Assembly: GCA_037144075.1 (NCBI GenBank)
Contig: JBAWXM010000064.1
Location: 1 to 18,686 of the forward strand
Length of the DNA stretch: 18,686 nucleotides
From: CAIPAT01 sp037144075
GTDB lineage: Bacteria > Verrucomicrobiota > Lentisphaeria > Victivallales > Victivallaceae
Direction of reading: 5' to 3'
The position numbers and the translations under genes are program-made. Below, one piece after another: positions 6,828-13,799 of this stretch (position 1 is its first letter; each line of letters opens with the position of its first letter). Under the pieces are notes generated by a model. It saw only the letters and a program-made list of their open reading frames with translations. It was not told where the DNA came from and did not search any database.

Positions 6828-8876
6828 TTAACGGGTTTTTCTTAGGACGATGGCGCTGCGGGAGGGGAGATACAGTTTCAGCATGTTGCGGATTTCATTG
6901 CCCTGCTGTTCGGGGAGGGTGAAGTAATGCTGTCCGGGGGACAGGCGGCCGTGGCCGCCGAAGTCAGGAGAGTCAGTGTCCAGTTCCAGTACATATTCTC
7001 CCGGCAGCGCTTCGACTGGATAGTCCGTGTATGATTCGGACGGGCTGAAGTTGAAGAAAAAGAACAGGCCGGCGCGTTCAAATGCCATTATCTTCTTCTC
7101 GTCATTGATGTATAACTTCTGTATTCCGGAATTGATCAGATTGTATTTTTTCGCGATTTTAACCATTTCCCGGTCAAAGGACTGAAGGAAATGGAAACGC
7201 AGGCCGGGATTGTCCGCCAGCGACCACTGCCGCCTGGCGTAATGATATGACCAGTTATTGCCTTCGCGGGGGAAATCAATCCATTCCGGATGGCCGAATT
7301 CATTGCCGATAAAGTTCAGGTAGCCGTTGCCGGCGGTGGCGAGGGTTGCCAGGCGCGCCATTTTGTGAATGGCCATGCCGCGGTCAACCAGCAGATTGCT
7401 GGAATTATTGTGCATGGCGTCATACATCTCTTTGCCGATGAGGCGGAAGATGACGGTCTGTCCGCCGACAATCGCCTGATCATGGCATTCGACATAGCTG
7501 ATCGTCTTTTCATCGAGCCGCCGGTTGGTGAGTTCATGCCATAAACCGGACATGCTCCATGATTCATCCGGGATGTCGAACTGCTTGAACCAGCAGTCGG
7601 TCACGCCCATCGCCAGGCGGTAGTCGAAACCACAGCCGCATTGTTCCACCGGCGCGGCCAGTCCGGGCATGCCGCTGACATCTTCGGCAATGGTGATCGC
7701 ATCCGGACGTATCTGGTGGATCACTTTGTTCGCCAGCGTCAGGTAAGTCAGTGACTCTTCGTCCACCTGGCTGCTGAAATAGTCATGATAACTGGTAAAG
7801 GCGTGCCCCAGCCCGTGATGCTTGTAGAGCATGCTGGTGATGCCGTCGAAACGGAAGCCGTCCACCTGGTATTCGTCGAGCCAGAAACGGCAGTTGGAGA
7901 GCAGAAAATGGAGCACCTGCGGTTTGGAATAGTCGAAGCAGTAGGAATCCCACGCGGAATGGCTGCCCCGCGCTCCGGCATGAAAATATTGATATTTAGT
8001 GCCGTCAAAACAGCCCAGCCCCTCAATTTCGTTGCGCACGGCATGGGAGTGGATCAGGTCAATAATCACCCGCAGGCCGAAGCCGTGGGCAACATCAACG
8101 AGTTCCTTGAATTCCTCCGGCGTGCCGAAACGGGAGGACGCTGCGAAGAAATTAGACACATGATAGCCGAACGAGCCGTAGTAAGGATGCTCCATCACGG
8201 CCATGATCTGGATGGTGTTATAACCGGAACGGATGATCCGCGGCAGCACTTCCTCCTGAAACTGGCGGTATGATGAGACTCCGGCAAACTCGCGGGACAT
8301 ACCGATATGAGTTTCGTAGATCAGCGGGGCTTTGCCGCTGAAATCCGGCGGGATGTTTTTCCAGCGGTAAGGTTGCGGCTGCCATACCTGGGCATTGAAT
8401 ATCTTAGTCTGCTGATCCTGGACTACCCGTCTGACGTAAGTCGGCAGCCGGTCGCCCGAACCGCCGCGCCAGTGGATTTTCAACCGGTAAAGCATGCCGT
8501 GGTGAATGGCGTCCGCCGGGAGCGCGGTCTCCCAGATGTCCAGTGCTCCGTCGCTTTTCCTGAGGCTGAATTTCGGCAGTTCTTTCCAGTTTGAAAAGTC
8601 GCCGACCAGAAAAATTTCGGTCGCATTTGGCGCCCATTCGCGGAAAATCCAGCCGCCGTCGCGGAAATGGAGTCCGAAAAATTCATGGCCGGACGCGAAA
8701 TCGGCCAGCGAACGGCCTTCGCCGACGATATTCCGCTCCATGGCTTCGGTGCGCAGACGGCGTTCGGCAAGCTGGTCAAGGTAAGGCGCCAGATAAGAGT
8801 CCTGCCGCAGTTCGGCAGTGACATTCGGCCGGTGTTTGAACATAGACAGTTCCTTTTCGATAGACGGTATAATCAT
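6828..8876 (-). CDS. glgB: 1,4-alpha-glucan branching enzyme, eukaryote-like GH13_8 type
   Basis: The 682-residue enzyme cuts alpha-1,4 glucan chains and rejoins them as alpha-1,6 branches in glycogen. An N-terminal helical part is followed by a CBM48 domain (about 65-165, with FREWAPNATEIFLVGDFSNW) and a GH13 barrel. GH13 residues are present: DLIHSH (273-278), nucleophile D344 in GFRFDGITSML, acid/base E398 in IAEDVSGMP, and D466 in ECHDQ. The phrases GFRFDGITSMLYKHHG and EDVSGMP are typical of the eukaryotic and GH13_8 bacterial group, not of E. coli GlgB (GH13_9). A C-terminal beta domain ends the protein. The start at 8876 overlaps the glgA stop by one base but has no visible ribosome site. 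ATG at 8843 (residue 12) has AAGGA 7 bases upstream and may be the true start, giving 671 residues. It is the last gene of glgP-glgA-glgB. Confidence 0.95.
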   Translation of the reverse strand: MIIPSIEKELSMFKHRPNVTAELRQDSYLAPYLDQLAERRLRTEAMERNIVGEGRSLADFASGHEFFGLHFRDGGWIFREWAPNATEIFLVGDFSNWKELPKFSLRKSDGALDIWETALPADAIHHGMLYRLKIHWRGGSGDRLPTYVRRVVQDQQTKIFNAQVWQPQPYRWKNIPPDFSGKAPLIYETHIGMSREFAGVSSYRQFQEEVLPRIIRSGYNTIQIMAVMEHPYYGSFGYHVSNFFAASSRFGTPEEFKELVDVAHGFGLRVIIDLIHSHAVRNEIEGLGCFDGTKYQYFHAGARGSHSAWDSYCFDYSKPQVLHFLLSNCRFWLDEYQVDGFRFDGITSMLYKHHGLGHAFTSYHDYFSSQVDEESLTYLTLANKVIHQIRPDAITIAEDVSGMPGLAAPVEQCGCGFDYRLAMGVTDCWFKQFDIPDESWSMSGLWHELTNRRLDEKTISYVECHDQAIVGGQTVIFRLIGKEMYDAMHNNSSNLLVDRGMAIHKMARLATLATAGNGYLNFIGNEFGHPEWIDFPREGNNWSYHYARRQWSLADNPGLRFHFLQSFDREMVKIAKKYNLINSGIQKLYINDEKKIMAFERAGLFFFFNFSPSESYTDYPVEALPGEYVLELDTDSPDFGGHGRLSPGQHYFTLPEQQGNEIRNMLKLYLPSRSAIVLRKTR
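8851..8855 (-). promoter_or_regulatory. Ribosome binding site favouring the inner glgB start
   Basis: On the - strand AAGGA (8855-8851) lies seven bases before the ATG at 8843-8841. The upstream ATG at 8876 has no comparable site, though it may be reached by translational coupling from the overlapping glgA stop (TGATG). Confidence 0.45.
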
Positions 8877-10393
8877 CAGCGGATGAGCTGACGTTCAAGC
8901 ATCACTTCGTAAATGTCTATATATTCCTGCGCGGTTACCGAATGGTTGAACCGGGCTTTGGATTCTTTCATAATCCTGGAAATCTGCTGCGCCTTTACCG
9001 CTTTCGGCATCCGGTGGAATTTCATGGCCTGATCAATCGCCCAGCGCAGGCCGTTGCAATCATAATCTTTAAAGACGAAACCGTTGCCTTCATTTTTTTC
9101 CAGGTCGAGGTGTTCCACGGTGTCATGCAGGCCGCCGGTGTCCATGACTACTGACAGCGAACCGTAGATCGGGCTGACCATCTGCGGCAGCCCGCAGGGT
9201 TCGAATTTGGACGGCATCAGCATGAAGTCGGAGGCCGCATAACCAAGGTGTGAAAGGGCTTCGTCAAAAGCGCAGACCGCCACGCGTTTATGCAGATTAT
9301 GGAATCTGACGATTTCATGGAAATATTTTTCATAAGCGCCGTTGGCGACAATTGCCACCTGGAGTTTTTCACCCCAGTAGTCGGAAACCAGTTTATAGAG
9401 GATGTCGGTCAGAAGCTGGCAGCCTTTCTGTACCGGATCAAGCCGCGACGGCCACAGGAACAGCGGCGCATTCGGATCGACATGCAGCCCGGTTTTACGC
9501 TGGAACGCCACTTTGTTTTCGACTTTTTTCTCAGCGTGATTATCCGCGTTGTAGCAGGCTTCAATCATCATGTCGGTTTCAGGATTGAAGGTTTCATCCG
9601 GCGCATTCAAAATCCCTCTGGCGCAGCCGGTTCGCTTCTTCTGGGATATTTCATATCGAATATTCCCTGGAATAAACGGATGCCGCCCTTCCACGATTTC
9701 ATCGAGGAATGTCGGGCTGACAGTATTGATGAAGTGAGACGCGAAAATACCGCTGGTAAGCATGTCCACCGGATTAGTGGAACGGGATTCCTCGTAATTC
9801 AGCGGGGTGCGCTGAAAGTAAAGATTGTTCCAGAAATCGGCCGAGTCAATGCCGCGGTCTTCAATATAATCCAGCGTTATCTTCTGGGTATGGATATTGT
9901 GAACTGTGAACAGACAGGGAATACCCATGCGGCGCGCCGCCGCCGGAATCAGCCCGGTCATCCAGTCGTTGCAGTGAATCAGGTCCGGTTCCACTTTCGG
10001 AATAATGTTATTGATAATTTCGCGCTGGAAAGCCAGCGCGAACTTCAAACTGTCTTCGTGATAATTGCTGTAAACAGTATCGCGATAATAAAACACCCGG
10101 TCTTCGGCCAGATGAATCCTGGAATTGGACAGATGGCTTTTGTAAACCAGCAGTTCGCTGTTGATGAGCTTGCCCACGTCAATGTGAAACATTCTGCGGT
10201 AATGCGGCAGCGCCACATGAACGTCCGCACCCTGTTTGAACAACGCTGCCACCAGCGAAGCCGAGACGTCCGCCAGGCCGCCGGCTTTCGCCTGCAGCAT
10301 GTTGGACATGTTGCCCATTCCCTCCGGCAGATACGTGATCTCCGGCGTTACAATCAGGATTCTCGGATTTTTAGGGTTGGTTGGTACTCTCAT
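8876..10393 (-). CDS. glgA: Glycogen synthase, GT5 family
   Basis: The 505-residue glycosyltransferase transfers glucose from ADP-glucose (the usual bacterial donor) to growing alpha-1,4 glucan. The GT5 substrate motif KxGGL is present as K36-A-G-G-L40, here inside MLQAKAGGLADV. The first Rossmann domain contains HCNDWMTGL (140-148) and VHNIHTQ. The second contains SRLDPVQKG (316-324) and the catalytic motif FEPCGLPQM (397-405) with E398. The length is a little above the common ~480 residues, because of an N-terminal extension of about ten residues. Start ATG at 10393 has GGGGGAG seven bases upstream. The stop TGA overlaps the glgB ATG by one base, suggesting coupled translation. It follows glgP by 45 bases, so the two are almost certainly co-transcribed. 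Confidence 0.95.
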   Translation of the reverse strand: MRVPTNPKNPRILIVTPEITYLPEGMGNMSNMLQAKAGGLADVSASLVAALFKQGADVHVALPHYRRMFHIDVGKLINSELLVYKSHLSNSRIHLAEDRVFYYRDTVYSNYHEDSLKFALAFQREIINNIIPKVEPDLIHCNDWMTGLIPAAARRMGIPCLFTVHNIHTQKITLDYIEDRGIDSADFWNNLYFQRTPLNYEESRSTNPVDMLTSGIFASHFINTVSPTFLDEIVEGRHPFIPGNIRYEISQKKRTGCARGILNAPDETFNPETDMMIEACYNADNHAEKKVENKVAFQRKTGLHVDPNAPLFLWPSRLDPVQKGCQLLTDILYKLVSDYWGEKLQVAIVANGAYEKYFHEIVRFHNLHKRVAVCAFDEALSHLGYAASDFMLMPSKFEPCGLPQMVSPIYGSLSVVMDTGGLHDTVEHLDLEKNEGNGFVFKDYDCNGLRWAIDQAMKFHRMPKAVKAQQISRIMKESKARFNHSVTAQEYIDIYEVMLERQLIR

Positions 10394-10438
10394 TAATTAC
10401 TCCCCCGCTGCCAGATTACGCTTATTCCATAAATATAT

Positions 10439-12976
10439 TTATTCGGCCCACTTAATGAAACCCGGAATACTGTTATCCCAGTCATGTCCGACCGGAGTCA
10501 CCCGCGCCGTCAGGCCGAAACGTCCTGAATGATTGCAGGTAAGTTCATATTCATACATATAATTGCCATTGCCCAGGTCGGAGGCCAGCGTCATCAGCGC
10601 GTTATTGCTGCGCTTGATCTGGTTCTGGCTGTCAACCGGCCCGTAATAAATCTCCACATCCACATCGTCGGGCTTCAACTCGCCCAGATAGACCTTGGCG
10701 GTCGCTTTAAATTTGTCGCAGACATGCAGTGAGCCGAGATCAACGTCAGTTTGCGGGTTTTCAATATAAATCTGGTCGTGATAGCGGTCATAACGGCGCT
10801 TATTGGCAACCATTTTGACTGCTCTTTCGCCGTCGTTCTTAATCAGATCGTCATAATTTCTCAGCGCCGGCCCGTAGAACCGCTCGTAGTATTCACTGAC
10901 CATCCGGATGCTGGAGAATGATCCCAGGCCCATTTTGATGGATTCCTTCATCATCCTGACCCAGCGCTGCGGCAGGTCGCCTTCTGACCGTTCGTAGAAA
11001 GTCGGAATAATATCATTTTCAATGATATTATAGAGCGCCTGTGCTTCAATTCTGTCGCGGTCATCGTTATTGTCATAACTGTCATCAGTGGGGATGCTCC
11101 AGCCGCAATCCGGAGAATAGCCTTCAACCCACCACCCGTCCAGGATACTGCAGTTGAGGACTCCGTTGATGGCGGCTTTCATGCCGGAGGTGCCGCTGGC
11201 TTCCTGCGGACGCAGCGGGGTGTTCAGCCAGACGTCCACGCCCTGGACAAGATATCTTGCCAGATTGATGTCGTAGTCTTCCAGGAAAACCATCCGGTGG
11301 CGGACATTGGCATTGTATGAGAAATTGATAATCTCCTGAATCAGCCGCTTGCCGGCTTCATCCGCGGGATGGGCCTTGCCGGCGAAGATAATCTGCACCG
11401 GGCGTTCCGGGTCGGTAAGCAGCGCCCGCAGCCGGTCAGGATCATGCAGCAGCAGACTGGCCCGTTTATAAGTGGCGAAGCGGCGCGCAAACCCGATGGT
11501 CAGAATATCCTGGTTCAGGATGTTTTTGGTGCTGATTGCTTCGCGGGACGAGGCATTGCGGTTTCTCATCTGCAGCTTCAACCGGTTACGCGCATGACGG
11601 ACCAGCGTCAACCTGCACATTTCATGGGTGTGCCACAGTTCCTCGTCCGGAATATTGTCAATCATGGCTTTGTGTTTCTTGGAACACTGTATCTCCATCC
11701 AGCCGGGACTCAGGTAATGATCGAACAGCACTTTGTTGCGTTCGGCTATCCAGGAAGCGACATGAACGCCGTTGGTGATATGCGAGATTGGAATTTCGTC
11801 GATCGGACGTTCGGGCCACAAATCTTTCCACATTTTTCTGGCGACTTCGCCATGAAGGCGGCTGACGCCGTTGGAGAAATTGGCCATGCGCAGTCCGAGA
11901 ATGGTCATGGACATTTCATGCGCGTCTTTATTCTGCGGCGGCATGCCCCAGTTAAGCACCCGGTTGACGTCAATGCCCATTTCGTTCATCAGGATTTCAA
12001 GATACGGTTTCAGCAGGCCGACTTCAAACACTTCGTTGCCGGCGGGAACCGGCGTATGAGTGGTGAAAATATTGGAACGCCAGACAATTGTCACTGCGGT
12101 ATCGAAATCCACCTTCTGCGTCTGCATCAGATATGCGATGCGGGCAAGACTCAGGAACGCGGCATGACCTTCATTCATGTGGCACACGGACGGAACATAA
12201 CCCATTTTAATCAGAGCCTGAAACCCGCCGATGCCGAGCAGCAGTTCCTGATGCAGCCGCATACGCTTGTCTCCGCCGTACAGCCGCCAGGTTATTTCCT
12301 TGAAATCCGGGGGATTTTCAGGTATTTCAGTATCAAGCAGAATCAGCGGAATATTGCCGACATTCATCTGCCAGACGGCGGCCGTAACTTCACGGTCAAG
12401 CAGCCGCAGTTTAACATTCACTTCGTTGCCGTCTTTATCCTTGGCGCGGGTCACCGGCATGTAATTAAGTTCATTTTCCGGATAGCGTTCATTCTGGTAG
12501 CCGTTGCTGTCAAGCTGCTGCTTGAAGTATCCCTGCCGGTAAAGCAACCCGACGCTGACAATCGGCAGATTCAAATCGGATGCCGCTTTCAAATGATCGC
12601 CGGCCAGTACGCCCAGTCCGCCTGAATAGAGGCGCAGGCTTTCGTGAATCCCGTATTCCAGCGAAAAGTAGGCAGTGCGTCTTTCCTCAATACCGATATC
12701 CTGTTTGACATGTTTCCGGTATATTACTTCAACACTCCTGAGAATTTCCAGAAACCCTTTGTCGTGGGCGAGTTCTTCAAGATGCTCCTGTGACACCAAA
12801 TTAAGAAACAGGCGGCTGTTGCCGTGAACCGCGCGCCAGAGCGAAATATCAATCCGGCGGAACAGTTCGATGGCTTCATAATTCCAGCACCACCACATAT
12901 TGAACGAAAGTTCATCCAGAAAACTGAGCTGTTCCGGAATTCTCGGATTGACATTGAAGAGTTTTAATTTTTCCAT
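10439..12976 (-). CDS. glgP: Alpha-glucan (glycogen) phosphorylase, GT35, DUF3417-type
   Basis: The 845-residue enzyme releases glucose-1-phosphate from non-reducing ends of glycogen using PLP. The N-terminus (about 1-110; NVNPRIPEQL, NMWWCWNYEA) is the DUF3417 domain found in the shorter bacterial and archaeal GT35 branch (Thermotoga-like), not in the E. coli/human type. The PLP-binding lysine is K600 in EASGTSGMKAAINGVLN, followed by LDGWWVEGY. The motif GGLGVLAGDH near the start is also characteristic. The C-terminus (about 740-845) adds a beta-sandwich-like segment present in this subgroup. A weak ribosome site, GGAAAG, is 8 bases before the ATG. It is the first gene of the glgP-glgA-glgB run and is preceded by a 355-base spacer that probably carries its promoter. 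Confidence 0.94.
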   Translation of the reverse strand: MEKLKLFNVNPRIPEQLSFLDELSFNMWWCWNYEAIELFRRIDISLWRAVHGNSRLFLNLVSQEHLEELAHDKGFLEILRSVEVIYRKHVKQDIGIEERRTAYFSLEYGIHESLRLYSGGLGVLAGDHLKAASDLNLPIVSVGLLYRQGYFKQQLDSNGYQNERYPENELNYMPVTRAKDKDGNEVNVKLRLLDREVTAAVWQMNVGNIPLILLDTEIPENPPDFKEITWRLYGGDKRMRLHQELLLGIGGFQALIKMGYVPSVCHMNEGHAAFLSLARIAYLMQTQKVDFDTAVTIVWRSNIFTTHTPVPAGNEVFEVGLLKPYLEILMNEMGIDVNRVLNWGMPPQNKDAHEMSMTILGLRMANFSNGVSRLHGEVARKMWKDLWPERPIDEIPISHITNGVHVASWIAERNKVLFDHYLSPGWMEIQCSKKHKAMIDNIPDEELWHTHEMCRLTLVRHARNRLKLQMRNRNASSREAISTKNILNQDILTIGFARRFATYKRASLLLHDPDRLRALLTDPERPVQIIFAGKAHPADEAGKRLIQEIINFSYNANVRHRMVFLEDYDINLARYLVQGVDVWLNTPLRPQEASGTSGMKAAINGVLNCSILDGWWVEGYSPDCGWSIPTDDSYDNNDDRDRIEAQALYNIIENDIIPTFYERSEGDLPQRWVRMMKESIKMGLGSFSSIRMVSEYYERFYGPALRNYDDLIKNDGERAVKMVANKRRYDRYHDQIYIENPQTDVDLGSLHVCDKFKATAKVYLGELKPDDVDVEIYYGPVDSQNQIKRSNNALMTLASDLGNGNYMYEYELTCNHSGRFGLTARVTPVGHDWDNSIPGFIKWAE

Positions 12977-13331
12977 AATTTATTCTTTCCATAAGGTTGT
13001 CCGGAATTGCACCAGCCGTCGCTTATCCGGATTATAAACAGTTGATTATCAGGATTTTTGCATCAGCAAAAATAATCCTTGTAAATTTGCAGGCTTAAAC
13101 CCTCCTGAAAAAATCTAAAAACTGTGTTCTCGTACACAGGCGGTCTTAAATTCACCACTGCGCATACAATAACAGACAGAGGCGGATAGTTCAAATCCGC
13201 TTCGGCCTGATTTTATCAAATATTAGAGAATGAATCCAGACGGCAAAACATTTAATGAGGACGTTCAGGCCAATAAACACCCTCCGGAAAACGGCCGGTC
13301 ATATTAATTCAATATTTTTGATTGGAAAAAT
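12977..13331 (-). promoter_or_regulatory. 355-base spacer with probable promoter of glgPAB
   Basis: No gene is visible. Reading on the - strand, a perfect TATAAT lies at 13036-13031, about 55 bases before the glgP start. A good -35 box at 17 bases is lacking, so the promoter is weakly supported. A hairpin with arms AGGAT and ATCCT plus an inner TTTTTGC/GCAAAAA lies at 13051-13079, directly upstream of the -10-like box. A second small hairpin, GCGGAT/ATCCGC, lies at 13182-13200. They could be operator or leader structures. Confidence 0.35.
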
Positions 13332-13357
13332 TCAGTCAACAGCGATAACGCTGTTGA
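13326..13357 (-). terminator. Probable intrinsic terminator overlapping the CBM48 stop codon
   Basis: TCAACAGCG (13336-13344) and CGCTGTTGA (13349-13357) form a perfect nine-base-pair stem with a four-base loop. On the - strand it encodes the last codons of the CBM48 protein. The stop TGA and then five T (13330-13326) follow within a few bases. The distance from stem to T-run is slightly longer than in a textbook terminator. Confidence 0.5.
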
Positions 13358-13640
13358 GCGTTCCCATTTCATTCGGCCTGAAATTGGGATTGCCGGGATC
13401 AACGCACCAGGTGTCATTGATGTAATATTTGTACTCGTAAGTGCCGGTGCCCAGCATTACCGCACCCTGAAAAATCCCGTTATTCTCCTTGTCGGTAAGC
13501 TGTTTTTTGGTGCAGTCCCAGTCATTGAAATCACCGGCTAAAAACACGCTGCTGCCAGGCTTGGTCTGGACTTCAAATATTACTCTTTTGCGTCCCGCTG
13601 TCGAGGTTGAGGCGCTTTTCACGATCTTCTTGGTTGCCAT
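13332..13640 (-). CDS. Small stand-alone glycogen-binding CBM48 (AMPK-beta-like) protein
   Basis: The 102-residue protein consists of a basic, Ser/Thr/Lys-rich tail (residues 2-19) and a single CBM48 beta-sandwich (about 20-100). It shows the family signature FLAGDFNDWD with W41, then YEYKYYIND with K71, and W78. These match the positions of the two carbohydrate-stacking tryptophans and the lysine of the AMPK beta-subunit glycogen-binding domain. There is no catalytic domain. The likely role, by inference, is binding to glycogen as a scaffold or regulator, and its place among glycogen genes supports that. The chosen ATG at 13640 has AAGGAGG (13655-13649) eight bases upstream. An upstream in-frame ATG at 13646 is too close to that site, and a TTG at 13694 has none. 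Small isoamylase early-set-domain proteins of this kind are found in several bacterial phyla, mostly uncharacterised. Confidence 0.85.
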   Translation of the reverse strand: MATKKIVKSASTSTAGRKRVIFEVQTKPGSSVFLAGDFNDWDCTKKQLTDKENNGIFQGAVMLGTGTYEYKYYINDTWCVDPGNPNFRPNEMGTLNSVIAVD

Positions 13641-13648
13641 TTTCATTT

Positions 13649-13655
13649 CCTCCTT
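13649..13655 (-). promoter_or_regulatory. Strong ribosome binding site of the CBM48 gene
   Basis: AAGGAGG on the - strand, eight bases before the ATG at 13640, is the best Shine-Dalgarno match in the window. It decides between three in-frame starts. Confidence 0.8.
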
Positions 13656-13671
13656 AGTTACATATTTAAAA

Positions 13672-13699
13672 CCGCATTCCCTGTACCCCTGCAATGCGG
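13672..13699 (-). promoter_or_regulatory. Hairpin in the leader of the CBM48 gene
   Basis: CCGCATT (13672-13678) and AATGCGG (13693-13699) are perfect inverted repeats separated by 14 bases. The structure would form in the mRNA leader 17 bases upstream of the ribosome binding site. No U-run follows. It may be a remnant terminator of the upstream gene, an mRNA stabiliser or a regulatory element. Confidence 0.35.
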
Positions 13700-13799
13700 C
13701 GCTCCCTTTTACGTAATCAAGTCATTATGCCGTAAAATGGTTAAAATCATGGTATAACTTGCTTAATTACTTTTAATATAGCATAAATATTGAAGATGT

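Noticed and set aside
9290..10396. 368-codon open frame on the + strand opposite glgA
   Set aside because: It is fully antisense to a gene with clear GT5 motifs, its translation shows no recognisable domain, and it arises from codon bias of the real gene.
11369..12625. 418-codon open frame on the + strand opposite glgP
   Set aside because: Antisense shadow of the phosphorylase; composition is rich in His/Gln/Arg with no family motif.
13641..13694. Longer CBM48 protein starting at TTG 13694
   Set aside because: No ribosome site precedes it and it would run through the leader hairpin; the ATG at 13640 has a near-perfect site.
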